A stretch of 64,000 nt of DNA from Pseudomonas pharyngis (GTDB lineage Bacteria; Pseudomonadota; Gammaproteobacteria; Pseudomonadales; Pseudomonadaceae): contig NZ_BQID01000009.1 of assembly GCF_021602345.1 (NCBI RefSeq), forward strand, positions 124,001-188,000, in the 5' to 3' direction. The notes under the pieces were generated by a model. The model was not told the origin of the DNA. It did no database searches and saw only the letters and a list, made by a program, of their open reading frames with translations. Shown here one piece after another: positions 1 through 8,888 of the stretch (position 1 is the first letter of the stretch; the number at the start of each line of letters is the position of its first letter). A program made the position numbers and the translations under genes.

Positions 1-1020
1 GACCTGCTGGCCCCGTTCGATGCACCGGAGCCAACGGTGTTCGACTCGCCTTTGCAGAACTTCCGCCTGCGCGCCGAATTCCGCCTGTGGCGCGAGGCCG
101 GCGAGCGGCATTACGCGATGTTTTCCCAGGACGACAAACGCACGCCGATCCTGATCGAAGAGTTCCCGATCGCCAGCCTGCGCATCAACCAGTTGATGCC
201 GCAATTGAAAGCGGCCTGGCAGGCCAGCGCGGCGCTGAGCCACAAGCTGTTCCAGGTCGAGTTTCTGACCACCCTGGCCGGCGACGCGATGATCACCCTG
301 TGCTATCACCGTCCGCTGGACGAACACTGGCACGCGGCGGCGACCCAACTGGCGGCGGATCTGGGCGTCAGCATCATCGGTCGTTCCAAGGGCAAGCGCG
401 AAGTGCTCGGCCTCGATTACGTGGTCGAGAAACTTGACGTCGGTGGTCGCACGTTCAGCTATCGCCAGCCGGAAGGCGCGTTCACCCAGCCCAACGGCAC
501 CGTGAACCAGAAGATGCTCAACTGGGCATACGAAGCACTGGGTGATCGCAGCGACGATCTGCTGGAGCTGTACTGCGGCAACGGCAACTTCACCCTGCCG
601 CTGGCGACTCGCGTGCGCAAAGTGCTGGCCACCGAAATCAGCAAGACCTCGGTCAACGCCGCGTTGAGCAACCTGGCCGAAAACGCTGTGGATAACGTCA
701 CGCTGGTGCGCCTGTCCGCCGAAGAGCTGACTGAAGCACTGAACGAAGTTCGCCCGTTCCGTCGCCTGCACGGTATCGACCTGAAAAGCTACGAGTTCGG
801 CAGCGTGTTCGTCGACCCGCCACGGGCCGGCATGGACCCGGACACCTGCGAGCTGACCCGTCGCTTCGACAACATCCTGTACATCTCCTGCAACCCGGAA
901 ACGCTGGCGGCAAACATCGCCCAACTGCACGACACGCACCGCATCACCCGCTGCGCGCTGTTCGACCAGTTTCCGTGGACCCACCACATGGAATCCGGCG
1001 TGCTGCTGACCCGACGTTGA
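1..1020 (+). CDS. trmA: tRNA (uracil-5-)-methyltransferase TrmA, 3' portion (5' end outside window)
   Basis: TrmA uses S-adenosylmethionine to make 5-methyluridine at position 54 in the T-loop of tRNAs. The frame is open from base 1, and the encoded residues before the first possible GTG (base 37) already resemble the family, so the start lies upstream of the window and about 20-35 residues are missing. Visible motifs are [11 protein letters not shown] (SAM site, near base 560), FVDPPRAG, and [11 protein letters not shown] with the catalytic cysteine followed by Glu. The C-terminus has the [16 protein letters not shown] ending typical of TrmA. A strong hairpin terminator follows. Identity is secure from family knowledge. 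Confidence 0.95.
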   Translation, partial: DLLAPFDAPEPTVFDSPLQNFRLRAEFRLWREAGERHYAMFSQDDKRTPILIEEFPIASLRINQLMPQLKAAWQASAALSHKLFQVEFLTTLAGDAMITLCYHRPLDEHWHAAATQLAADLGVSIIGRSKGKREVLGLDYVVEKLDVGGRTFSYRQPEGAFTQPNGTVNQKMLNWAYEALGDRSDDLLELYCGNGNFTLPLATRVRKVLATEISKTSVNAALSNLAENAVDNVTLVRLSAEELTEALNEVRPFRRLHGIDLKSYEFGSVFVDPPRAGMDPDTCELTRRFDNILYISCNPETLAANIAQLHDTHRITRCALFDQFPWTHHMESGVLLTRR

Positions 1021-1041
1021 TCGCAAGTGCCAGAAACAAGA

Positions 1042-1068
1042 AAGCCGTCCTCATCGACGGCTTTTTTG
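1042..1068 (+). terminator. Rho-independent terminator after trmA
   Basis: An 8-bp GC-rich stem (AAGCCGTC / GACGGCTT) is followed by a run of T, 22 bases after the trmA stop. The A-rich 5' flank could also make it work for the opposing DUF2442 gene. Confidence 0.85.
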
Positions 1069-1074
1069 TGCCTT

Positions 1075-1521
1075 TCATGGCACGGGATCGATCTTGCGCG
1101 GACGCCCGCCCTTCCTGCCGTTGGCCCGTGCAGCTTCAGCTTTCGCAGTGCTGCTCTGGCGGCCATTGCGCGAAGCGATCACCGAGGCAGCCATGGCCAT
1201 CAGTGGCTGACTGGCGGAGATCATCCCGGCGATGGAAACCTGCAGGTCCTTGCCGTCGTGGCACAGCGCGGTGCCAGCGAAGCCGACGTGCAATCCGCTG
1301 AAGTCTTCCGGTTCGAAGTCATCGAATTCGCGGTAGAGATTCACTGGCAGCAGCACGCCGCTGTCGTCCTCGAAGTGAATCACCAGGCAGGGTTTCTGAA
1401 AGGCCACCGACACGGCTTGAAGGCTGCTGCGTCGGCGCAGCCCTCCCCGCTCAACAGCTTCATCGAGACGCTTTTCTGTTACCGGTCGATCAGCATGCAA
1501 ACCGGCTTTTACTGTTTTCAT
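1075..1521 (-). CDS. DUF2442 family protein
   Basis: Small protein of about 148 aa. The central part (VSVAFQKPCLVIHFEDDSG, then LPVNLYREFDDF) fits DUF2442 proteins, whose biochemical role is not established. The C-terminus is a basic tail (ANGRKGGRPRKID) of the AT-hook type, which may bind nucleic acid. I chose the ATG at 1521 because it overlaps the TGA of the upstream DUF4160 gene by 4 bases (ATGA), implying translational coupling; the reading frame is open further upstream but that stretch is frame-shadow. The pair is probably one transcript. A toxin-antitoxin-like role has been suspected for such pairs but is inference. Confidence 0.75.
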   Translation of the reverse strand: MKTVKAGLHADRPVTEKRLDEAVERGGLRRRSSLQAVSVAFQKPCLVIHFEDDSGVLLPVNLYREFDDFEPEDFSGLHVGFAGTALCHDGKDLQVSIAGMISASQPLMAMAASVIASRNGRQSSTAKAEAARANGRKGGRPRKIDPVP

Positions 1522-1946
1522 AGTTCGATCTCCACACCTTCCTGAGCACCAACCAGGGCCAGCAGGGTTTTGTTTTCTTCTGGTTCGTAATACGCCGATC
1601 CGATTCTGAAGGTTGCTCCGGTGACTTCGCGCATGACGGCCACTTCGTTCGAGTCCCCGTCCCACCATTGATTATCGAGACACGCCGTCTGCAATCGAGT
1701 CCACCAGATTCGACGGGCCCGCCGCAGATGAACAGTTTCACGCAGCGATTGACGCAGCCCCTCGAGCACTGCAATCGGTGGCCGACGTGACAGGGGCACC
1801 ACATCCCATAACTCCACGCCGTTGTGCCAGAAGCTGAATTTGAAACGGGCACTCCATGCACCTGAATCAACGTGCGCATGGGGCGGACAATGTTCGTCTC
1901 GCAGCATGATCACCACCGACAATCCCTTGTAACTGCACACTTTCAT
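1518..1946 (-). CDS. DUF4160 family protein
   Basis: 142 aa. The N-terminus (LSVVIMLRDEHCPPHAHV) carries the PPHxH signature and hydrophobic first strand of DUF4160, which usually lies directly upstream of a DUF2442 gene, as here. The C-terminal half (residues 80-142, with a WWDGDSNEVAV segment) is longer than the minimal domain. Stop and downstream start overlap as ATGA. Function is unknown; no catalytic motif is obvious beyond the His-containing motif. Confidence 0.75.
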   Translation of the reverse strand: MKVCSYKGLSVVIMLRDEHCPPHAHVDSGAWSARFKFSFWHNGVELWDVVPLSRRPPIAVLEGLRQSLRETVHLRRARRIWWTRLQTACLDNQWWDGDSNEVAVMREVTGATFRIGSAYYEPEENKTLLALVGAQEGVEIEL

Positions 1947-2150
1947 GCTAACCCATCCGTTAGGTTAAAGAGTTTCGAAAACTGCCATTCCCTGACAATT
2001 CCGACCATCGGCATTGCTGTCTCAAATGGTCATTACGTTTTCGAGCCTAGTGCGGGATTCAGGAAAGCCCCGCGCAAAATGGTAAGCAGTTCTTTCGCAG
2101 CGGCCGCGCATTTGCTACATACGAAGACTCATTCCCCGGTGTAATCAATC

Positions 2151-3062
2151 ATGCAGCGACACTTCGACGATCTTCAGCTGGGCAGCATCGAGCTGTTTTG
2201 CCTGGCCGCCGAGTGCGGCAGTTTCACCGGCGCGGCGCAGGCGGCTTCGGTGACGCCGGCAGCGGTGAGCCGCTCGGTATCCCGCATGGAGGAACGCCTG
2301 GGCGTGCGGCTGTTCGCGCGTACCACCCGCAGCGTGAAACTGACCGACAGCGGCCGGCGCTACTACGAAGAGTGCAGGCAGGCGCTGGCGCAACTGGTCG
2401 AGGCGCAACGGGAAGTCATGGGCCAGCAGCAGGAACCGTCCGGCACCCTGCGTATCAGTATTCCTACAACCTACGCCCATCACCGGATCCTGCCGCTGTT
2501 GCCCGCGTTTCGTGCGCGCTTCCCGCAGGTGAAGGTCGACATGCACATCAGCAACCGCAACATCGACTTCGTCGGCGAGGGTTACGACATGGCGATCCGC
2601 GTGCGGGCAATCCCCGACTCCGGCCTGATCGCCCGCCATCTGGAGGACGCAGCGCTGGTGATGGTCGCCAGCCCCGACTACCTCAAACGCGCCGGCACGC
2701 CGCAGACCCTCGAAGACCTCGAACAACACGAGTGTATTCAGTACGAATTGCCCAGCAGCGGGCGGCGGATCACTTGGCTGTTCTATGAGGAAGACGCGCC
2801 ACGGGAAATCCTCGCCGAGGGCAACTTCTGCTGCTCCGATGACGTGCTCGGTGGCGTGACCCTGGCCAAACATGGCGCCGGGTTGTTCCAGACGTATCGC
2901 TTCATTGTCGAAAAAGAACTGGCCGACGGCTCGTTGGTGGAAGTGCTCCAGCCCTACAGCGGACGCTCGCGGCCGTTCACTTTGCTGTACCCGCAGAATC
3001 GCCACATGCCGCTGCGCGTCAGGGCTTTCATTGATTTTCTGGTCGAGCAGTTGCCGCATTGA
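2151..3062 (+). CDS. LysR-family transcriptional regulator
   Basis: 303 aa, normal LTTR length. The N-terminal winged helix-turn-helix covers residues 10-69 (FCLAAECGSFTGAAQAASVTPAAVSRSV). The C-terminal periplasmic-binding-protein-like sensor domain spans about 95-300. It belongs to the subgroup with an SGTLRISIPTTYAHHRI segment at the start of the effector domain. It lies directly upstream of and codirectional with aroQ-aroE of the quinate/shikimate block, so it may regulate that block, but no divergent partner gene shows its target. The effector is unknown. Confidence 0.9.
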   Translation: MQRHFDDLQLGSIELFCLAAECGSFTGAAQAASVTPAAVSRSVSRMEERLGVRLFARTTRSVKLTDSGRRYYEECRQALAQLVEAQREVMGQQQEPSGTLRISIPTTYAHHRILPLLPAFRARFPQVKVDMHISNRNIDFVGEGYDMAIRVRAIPDSGLIARHLEDAALVMVASPDYLKRAGTPQTLEDLEQHECIQYELPSSGRRITWLFYEEDAPREILAEGNFCCSDDVLGGVTLAKHGAGLFQTYRFIVEKELADGSLVEVLQPYSGRSRPFTLLYPQNRHMPLRVRAFIDFLVEQLPH

Positions 3063-3202
3063 TTTCACCTGTGTGCGATCACCGCACACAAAACCGGACT
3101 GTCGATGCAGAGCAATTGATTAAAGTAACCATCTAGTACAATTTAACTCCACAGGTCGAAACCCTCGGCCCAAGCCAAAAACAATAAGTGGAGTTTGCCC
3201 CC

Positions 3203-3652
3203 ATGCCCCCTATCGTTCTGGTGCTCAACGGCCCGAACCTGAACCTGCTCGGTACCCGTGAACCGGCAACCTACGGTCACGAAACCCTGGCCGACATCTC
3301 TGCCCTGTGCGGGCGCGCCGCCGAAGAGTTCGGCCTGGCCGTGGAGTTTCGCCAGACCAACCACGAAGGCGAACTGCTCGACTGGATTCACGGCGCCCGC
3401 CAGCGCTGCGCCGGCATCGTCATCAACCCGGCCGCCTGGACCCACACTTCGGTAGCGATCCGCGACGCCCTCGTTGCCAGCGAATTGCCGGTGATCGAAG
3501 TACACCTGTCCAACGTCCATGCCCGCGAGCCGTTCCGTCATCACTCGTTCGTCTCGGCCATCGCCACCGCCGTAATGTGCGGCTTCGGCAGCCACGGCTA
3601 TCGCCTGGCCCTGGAACATTTCAGCCAACGGCTGAAGGGGCGAACCGCATGA
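3203..3652 (+). CDS. aroQ: Type II 3-dehydroquinate dehydratase
   Basis: Dehydrates 3-dehydroquinate to 3-dehydroshikimate. 149 aa, the usual size. Seen: [17 protein letters not shown] with the catalytic Tyr at about residue 24, the [12 protein letters not shown] motif, and [16 protein letters not shown] with the catalytic His at about 102. The ATG at 3203 is preceded by GTGGAG at 3188-3193; an upstream GTG in frame is less likely. The stop overlaps the aroE start by 4 bases (ATGA). Its place beside an NAD-type shikimate dehydrogenase, QuiC1 and an MFS transporter suggests a catabolic (quinate-utilising) paralogue rather than the biosynthetic enzyme. Confidence 0.93.
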   Translation: MPPIVLVLNGPNLNLLGTREPATYGHETLADISALCGRAAEEFGLAVEFRQTNHEGELLDWIHGARQRCAGIVINPAAWTHTSVAIRDALVASELPVIEVHLSNVHAREPFRHHSFVSAIATAVMCGFGSHGYRLALEHFSQRLKGRTA

Positions 3653-4503
3653 ATCGTAACAACGTGATACTCGCCGGGCTGATCGGCGCCGGCATCCAGG
3701 CCTCCCGCACCCCGGCGCTGCACGAACACGAAGGCGACGAACAGGGCCTGCGCTACCTGTACCGGCTGATCGACCTCGATCAACTGCAACTGGACAGCAA
3801 CGCCCTGCCCGACCTGCTGCTGGCCGCCGAGCGAATGAACTACACCGGCCTGAACATCACCTTCCCGTGCAAGCAGGCAATCATTCCGCTGCTCGATGAA
3901 CTATCCCCGGAAGCCCGAGGCATCGGCGCCGTGAACACGGTGGTGCTGAAGGACGGCAAACGCGTCGGCCACAACACCGATTGCCTGGGTTTTGCCGAAG
4001 GTTTTCGTCGCGGCCTGCCAGACGTTGCCCGCGAACGTGTGGTCCAGATGGGCGCTGGTGGCGCCGGTGCGGCAGTGGCCCACGCCTTGTTGAGCGAAGG
4101 CGTACGGCAACTGAGCATTTTTGATGTGGACGTGGAGCGCGCCGAAAGCCTGGCCAACAACCTCAATCAGCATTTCGGTGCCGGTCGGGCCGTGGCCGGA
4201 CATGATCTGGGGAGCACGCTGAGTCAGGCCGATGGTCTGGTAAACACTACGCCGATGGGTATGGCCAAATTGCCCGGCATGCCCGTGCCGGCGGCGCTGC
4301 TGCGGCCCGAGTTGTGGGTGGCGGAGATTGTGTATTTCCCGCTGGAAACCGAACTGCTGCGCAACGCCCGCGCCCTGGGTTGCCGAACCCTGGATGGCGG
4401 CAACATGGCGGTGTTTCAGGCAGTGAAGGCGTTTGAGCTGTTCAGCGGCACGGTGCCGGATGCGCAGCGAATGCTCGCGCATTTTCAAAGCATGAATGGC
4501 TAA
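3649..4503 (+). CDS. aroE: Quinate/shikimate dehydrogenase (AroE family, NAD-type)
   Basis: Oxidises shikimate and/or quinate to the 3-dehydro forms. 284 aa. Seen: the SRTPALHE substrate-binding segment (residues 19-26), catalytic Lys75 in NITFPCKQ, Asp111 in HNTDCLGF, and the GAGGAG dinucleotide loop (135-140). The next strand ends FDVD with Asp159, where NADP-dependent AroE usually has NRT, so NAD is the likely cofactor. This pattern matches the catabolic quinate/shikimate dehydrogenase known from Corynebacterium. Translationally coupled to aroQ. A perfect hairpin terminator follows the stop. Confidence 0.88.
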   Translation: MNRNNVILAGLIGAGIQASRTPALHEHEGDEQGLRYLYRLIDLDQLQLDSNALPDLLLAAERMNYTGLNITFPCKQAIIPLLDELSPEARGIGAVNTVVLKDGKRVGHNTDCLGFAEGFRRGLPDVARERVVQMGAGGAGAAVAHALLSEGVRQLSIFDVDVERAESLANNLNQHFGAGRAVAGHDLGSTLSQADGLVNTTPMGMAKLPGMPVPAALLRPELWVAEIVYFPLETELLRNARALGCRTLDGGNMAVFQAVKAFELFSGTVPDAQRMLAHFQSMNG

Positions 4504-4509
4504 AACCGT

Positions 4510-4529
4510 GAGGGGGCCCGGCCCCCTCG
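4510..4529. terminator. Bidirectional hairpin between convergent aroE and TetR genes
   Basis: A perfect GC palindrome (GAGGGGGC / GCCCCCTC with a 4-base centre) sits between the convergent stops. It lacks a long T-run, so terminator activity is probable rather than certain. Confidence 0.6.
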
Positions 4530-4536
4530 ACTTCGG

Positions 4537-5214
4537 TCACGCCTTCAAGTAGCGCAGTACCGACTCACAAATCATCTCGCGATGACGTTGCTTGATGCTT
4601 TCGTCCGGCAGGTCGATCTGGAAGATCTCACCGAAGGTATGGCGGTTCGATACGCGATAGAAGCAGAACGAACTGATCAACAGATGCACGTCCAGCGCGT
4701 CGAGCCCGGCGCGGAACACGCCTTCTTCAGCACCGCGACGCAGAATCTCGCCCAGAGAATCGAGGATGGTGTTGTTCATCGCCTTGATCGCATCGGAACG
4801 CTTCACGTACTCGGCGTTGTGGATGTTTTCGATGCTGACGATCCGCACGAAATCGACGTTGCGATCGTGGTGATCGAAGGTGAATTCCACCAGACGCCGG
4901 ATCGCTTCCACCGGCGGCAATTCAGCCAGGTGCAGGCGGTTTTCGGTGCTGCGGATATCGCCGTAGAGCTTCTCCAGCACCTCGACGTACAACTGCTCCT
5001 TGCTGCCGAAGTAGTAATAGATCATGCGTTTGGAGGTGTGGATACGCTCGGCGATCGCATCGACGCGAGCGCCGGACAGCCCCTGCTGGACGAACTCGAC
5101 GATCGCCTCCTGCAGGATATTCTCGCGGGTCTTTTCCGGGTTGTTCTTGCGACTCTTGCGCGGCTCTACCGCGGGTAGAACGGGAGCTGCGGGAAGTTCT
5201 GAAGTCATTGTCAT
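4537..5214 (-). CDS. TetR-family transcriptional regulator
   Basis: 225 aa. The N-terminal TetR HTH spans residues 28-74 (ILQEAIVEFVQQGLSGARVDAIAERIHTSK, then MIYYYFGSK), and the ligand-binding helical domain follows. A proline/basic N-terminal extension of about 25 residues precedes it. It lies on the same strand as and directly downstream of QuiC1, inside the quinate/shikimate block, so it is the best candidate regulator of quiC1 and the MFS gene. A possible operator lies in the quiC1-MFS intergenic region (7312-7334). Ligand is inferred to be a pathway metabolite. Confidence 0.88.
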   Translation of the reverse strand: MTMTSELPAAPVLPAVEPRKSRKNNPEKTRENILQEAIVEFVQQGLSGARVDAIAERIHTSKRMIYYYFGSKEQLYVEVLEKLYGDIRSTENRLHLAELPPVEAIRRLVEFTFDHHDRNVDFVRIVSIENIHNAEYVKRSDAIKAMNNTILDSLGEILRRGAEEGVFRAGLDALDVHLLISSFCFYRVSNRHTFGEIFQIDLPDESIKQRHREMICESVLRYLKA

Positions 5215-5316
5215 TGCGGGCTCACGGCCATCACTGCACAGGCTGGCGATTATGGGCCGCGCGACCCAGTGAAGGAAGCCGCGCGACCGGTGTTTAATCC
5301 CGCGTTTACGAATTTC

Positions 5317-7218
5317 CTACAACTTCGCCTGGCGAACCGCGCCACTGCGTGATTTGGCCATCGCCGCCAGCCGCACCGCGACGTTGGCGGCGCCATAACC
5401 GGCGTAACCGTTCTTGCGCTGGATGATCTCGAAGAAGAAGCGCCCCTCGAACGGCTCGGTATAGACGTGAAACAACTCGCCGCCCTGCGCATCGCGGTCG
5501 TACAGCACGTTGTAGTACGCCAGTTCGCTGAGGAATTCGTCATCGAAATCGAAACGCGCCGCGAGGTCATCGTAATAGTTCAGCGGGATGTCCAGCAGCG
5601 GCACGCCTGCCTCTTTCGCCCGGCTGACTTCGGCGAAGATATCGTCGCAATCGAAGGCGATGTGATGCACCCCGGAACCGCGATAACTCGACAGCGCGTG
5701 TGAGATCGCGGTGTTGCGGTTCTCGGAAATGTTCAGCGGCAGACGGATCGAACTGTCGCGGCTACGCAGGGCGCGGCTCTTCACCAGCCCGTACGGATCG
5801 GGCAGCACCACTTCATCGTCAGCCTCGAAATCCAGCAGGCTCTTGTAGAACAACACCCAGCTGTCGAGGCTGTCTGCCGGCAGCGCCATGGCCATGTGGT
5901 CGATGCGCTTGAGACCGCCGCGCGCCACCGCGTCCGGCAGCAGATTGAAGTCGGTGCCGTAGACATCCGCCTCCTGATCCACCAGATAAATCAGGCTGCC
6001 GTCCGGTGCACGCACCGCCGCCAGTTCCAGTTCATTGGGGCCGACCAATCCGCGATACGGCTGACCTTTATAGGCGACGGCGCGGGCCAGCGCGCTGGCG
6101 CTGTCCTTGACCCGCACGGCGGTGGCGCACAGCGACGGGCCGTGGGCCTCGAAAAAACTGTGGCCGAACGAATAGGGTTCAGAGTTGAGGATCAGGTTGA
6201 TATCACCCTGACGCAACAGGCTGACGCTCTTGGAGCGATGCTGTCCGGCCTTGACGAAACCCAGCCGTTCCAGCCAGTTCGACAGCTTGGCGCCCAGGCT
6301 TTCATCCACGGCGAACTCAAGAAACTCGATGCCGTTGTATTCGCTGGCCTTCGGCGTTTCGAAGAGGATGTCGCGGTTATCCACAGGACGGATTTCCTGC
6401 TCCAGACGCTGGCGGGTTTTCTCCTCCAGGTACAGCAGCGAACGCAGACCGTCAGCGGCATTGGCCCGAGGCGGCGCGGCGCGGAAGCCGTCGTTGAAGA
6501 TTTCCAGCGACAGCGGCCCGGTGTAGCCGCTCTGGATGATCGGCGCTAGGAAGCCCGGAAGATCGAATTCACCCTGCCCCGGGAAGCAGCGGAAATGCCG
6601 GCTCCACTCCAGCACGTCCATCGCCAGGATCGGCGCGTCGGCCATCTGTACGAAGAAAATCTTGTCGCCGGGAATCTCGGCAATCGCCCGTGGATCGCCC
6701 TTGAGCGACAAGGTGTGGAAGCTGTCGAGCAACACGCCGAGGGCCGGGTGATCGGCCTGACGCACGATGTCCCAGACCTGTTGATAAGTATTGACGTGAC
6801 GGCCCCAGGCCAGCGCTTCATAACCGATGCGCAGGCCACGGGCACCAGCGCGCTCGGCCAGCAGGCGCAGGTCGTCGATGAGGATCTGCTGCTCGCCGAG
6901 ACTGTCGGGGGAGGCATTGCTGCAGACCAGCACCAGGTCGGTGCCCAGTTCCTGCATCAGGTCGAACTTGCGCTCGGCCCGCTCCAGATTGCGCTCCAGA
7001 CGATCACGGCGGCAGCCTTCGAAATCGCGGAACGGCTGAAACAGGGTGATTGCAATCCCGAGGTCGGCGCACATCTGCCGGATTTCCCGGGGGCTGCCGT
7101 CGTAATACAGAAGATCGTTCTCGAAAATCTCCACCCCGTCGAACCCGGCGGCGGCAATGGCTTCGAGTTTTTCCGGCAGGGTTCCGCTCAAGGAGACGGT
7201 GGCAATGGATCGCTGCAT
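5317..7218 (-). CDS. quiC1: 3-dehydroshikimate dehydratase QuiC1 (TIM-barrel dehydratase fused to an HPPD-like domain)
   Basis: Converts 3-dehydroshikimate to protocatechuate, feeding the beta-ketoadipate pathway. 633 aa, two domains. Residues 1-285 form the sugar-phosphate-isomerase-like dehydratase with the expected metal ligands visible: Glu134 (GYEAL), Asp165 (LLDSFH), Gln191 (VQMAD) and Glu239 (SLEIF). Residues 290-633 are related to 4-hydroxyphenylpyruvate dioxygenase, with metal-binding motifs RIDHMAMAL, GVHHIAFDCDD and FFFEIIQR. This fusion is characteristic of Pseudomonas QuiC1; what the second domain does is not settled. Divergent from the MFS transporter gene. Confidence 0.93.
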   Translation of the reverse strand: MQRSIATVSLSGTLPEKLEAIAAAGFDGVEIFENDLLYYDGSPREIRQMCADLGIAITLFQPFRDFEGCRRDRLERNLERAERKFDLMQELGTDLVLVCSNASPDSLGEQQILIDDLRLLAERAGARGLRIGYEALAWGRHVNTYQQVWDIVRQADHPALGVLLDSFHTLSLKGDPRAIAEIPGDKIFFVQMADAPILAMDVLEWSRHFRCFPGQGEFDLPGFLAPIIQSGYTGPLSLEIFNDGFRAAPPRANAADGLRSLLYLEEKTRQRLEQEIRPVDNRDILFETPKASEYNGIEFLEFAVDESLGAKLSNWLERLGFVKAGQHRSKSVSLLRQGDINLILNSEPYSFGHSFFEAHGPSLCATAVRVKDSASALARAVAYKGQPYRGLVGPNELELAAVRAPDGSLIYLVDQEADVYGTDFNLLPDAVARGGLKRIDHMAMALPADSLDSWVLFYKSLLDFEADDEVVLPDPYGLVKSRALRSRDSSIRLPLNISENRNTAISHALSSYRGSGVHHIAFDCDDIFAEVSRAKEAGVPLLDIPLNYYDDLAARFDFDDEFLSELAYYNVLYDRDAQGGELFHVYTEPFEGRFFFEIIQRKNGYAGYGAANVAVRLAAMAKSRSGAVRQAKL

Positions 7219-7491
7219 GTTTCAACTCCCGGTGGAGACGTCGGCTACGGAAATTGCGCCGCTTTTATAGGGTGAGCGAATTATTGGTCCCGGTTTTTCA
7301 TTGAGCAATTTAAACTGTACTACCCGGTTAGTTTTGCGTGCGATTATCGAACAGAATGCCGGTTTGGCGAATTGACGATTTTTCGTCCACTGCCCAACAT
7401 CCGTCTCACCTTGAGTCCGGAACTGAACCACCGGTCGCAGCGTGCACAAGAAAAGCACACCAAATAACAAATCCAAAAACGGGTGGAACAC
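7219..7491. promoter_or_regulatory. Divergent control region between quiC1 and the MFS transporter
   Basis: 273 bases without a gene. It must hold both divergent promoters. An imperfect palindrome at 7312-7334 (AAACT...AGTTT arms around TACCCGGTTAG) is a plausible TetR-family operator. The pairing with the nearby TetR gene is inference. Confidence 0.5.
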
Positions 7492-8829
7492 ATGATTCCT
7501 TCACAGACTTCCCGCATGGCTCCGGCCATGAGCACTGCCACGGGTGGCATCGGCGACAAGATCCGCGGCGCCATGGCCGTCGGCAAGACCCGCTGGGGCA
7601 TGCTGGCGCTGGTGTTTTTCGCCACCACCCTCAATTACATCGACCGCGCCGCCCTCGGCGTCATGCAGCCGATCCTCGCCAAGGAAATGAGCTGGACGGC
7701 GATGGACTACGCCAACATCAACTTCTGGTTTCAGGTCGGCTACGCGATCGGTTTCGTGCTGCAAGGACGGCTGATCGATCGGGTCGGCGTCAAGCGCGTG
7801 TTCTTCTGCGCGGTCCTGCTCTGGAGCCTGGCCACCGGCGCCCACGGTCTGGCGACCTCGGCGGTGGGCTTCATGGTCTGCCGATTCATCCTCGGTCTGA
7901 CTGAAGCGGCCAACTACCCGGCCTGCGTGAAGACCACACGCCTGTGGTTCCCGGCCGGCGAGCGCGCCGTGGCCACCGGCATCTTCAACGCCGGTACCAA
8001 CGTCGGTGCGATGTTCACCCCGATGCTGCTGCCGCTGATCCTTCACGTGTGGGGCTGGCAGGCTGCGTTCCTGTGCATGTCGGCACTGGGCGGGATCTGG
8101 CTGCTGTTCTGGGGCCTGAAGTATTTCAACCCGGAAGATCACCCAAACGTTAAGCAGTCAGAGCTGGAATACATCCAGAAAGAAGTCGAACCGGAACAGG
8201 CCCGCGTGCCGTTCTCGAAAATCCTGCGCATGCGCGGCACCTGGGCCTTCGCCCTCGCCTACTCGCTGACCGCGCCGGTGTTCTGGTTCTACCTGTACTG
8301 GCTGCCGCCGTTTCTCAATCAGCAATACAACCTGGGCATCAACGTCACCCAGATGGGCATTCCGCTGATCATCATCTACGTCACCGCTGACTTCGGCAGC
8401 GTGGGCGGCGGGATTCTGTCTTCGTTCCTGATCGGTCGCGGCATGAACTCAATCAAGGCGCGGCTGCTGTCGATGTTCCTGTTCGCCTGCTGCATCATCG
8501 GCGTGGTCATGGCCGCCGGTTCCGCCAACCTGTGGATTGCCGTCGCTGCCATCTCCCTGGCCATCGGCGCGCACCAGGCCTGGACCGCCAACATCTGGAG
8601 CCTGGTGATGGACTACACGCCCAAGCACATGATGAGCACGGTGTTCGGTTTCGGCGGCATGTGCGCAGCGATTGGCGGGATGTTCATGACCCAGATCGTC
8701 GGCCACATCCTGACCGTCACCAACAACAACTACACCGTGCTGTTCACCCTGATCCCGGCGATGTACTTCATCGCGCTGACCTGGATGTACTTCATGGCAC
8801 CGCGCAAGATACCTACCGTCACTGAGTAA
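7492..8829 (+). CDS. MFS transporter, probable quinate/shikimate/dehydroshikimate importer
   Basis: 445 aa, 12 predicted transmembrane segments. The N-terminal half carries TTLNYIDRAALGVMQP, typical of the anion:cation symporter (phthalate permease-like) MFS group, and the loop after helix 2 reads GRLIDRVGVKRVF. I chose ATG 7492, which has GGTGG five bases upstream; an in-frame GTG at 7483 is less likely. Position opposite QuiC1 supports uptake of an intermediate of the quinate/shikimate route. The substrate is inferred from context only. Confidence 0.85.
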   Translation: MIPSQTSRMAPAMSTATGGIGDKIRGAMAVGKTRWGMLALVFFATTLNYIDRAALGVMQPILAKEMSWTAMDYANINFWFQVGYAIGFVLQGRLIDRVGVKRVFFCAVLLWSLATGAHGLATSAVGFMVCRFILGLTEAANYPACVKTTRLWFPAGERAVATGIFNAGTNVGAMFTPMLLPLILHVWGWQAAFLCMSALGGIWLLFWGLKYFNPEDHPNVKQSELEYIQKEVEPEQARVPFSKILRMRGTWAFALAYSLTAPVFWFYLYWLPPFLNQQYNLGINVTQMGIPLIIIYVTADFGSVGGGILSSFLIGRGMNSIKARLLSMFLFACCIIGVVMAAGSANLWIAVAAISLAIGAHQAWTANIWSLVMDYTPKHMMSTVFGFGGMCAAIGGMFMTQIVGHILTVTNNNYTVLFTLIPAMYFIALTWMYFMAPRKIPTVTE

Positions 8830-8860
8830 CCTTTCAATACTGAATAACCTTCCTGCACCG

Positions 8861-8888
8861 ACCGGCCTGATTTCAGGCCGGTTTGCTT
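8861..8888 (+). terminator. Hairpin terminator after the MFS gene
   Basis: Perfect 10-bp stem ACCGGCCTGA / TCAGGCCGGT followed by a T-rich stretch. It lies between convergent genes and may serve both. Confidence 0.75.

Noticed and set aside
1-36. trmA as a pseudogene lacking its N-terminus
   Set aside because: The frame is open to base 1 and matches the family before the first GTG, so the truncation is caused by the window edge.
1872-2144. 90-residue plus-strand frame upstream of the LysR gene
   Set aside because: Overlaps the DUF4160 start region, has no ribosome site and no recognisable features; the region is better read as promoter DNA.
2145-3089. 314-residue open frame opposite the LysR gene
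   Set aside because: Antisense shadow of a gene with a clear LysR HTH and sensor domain.
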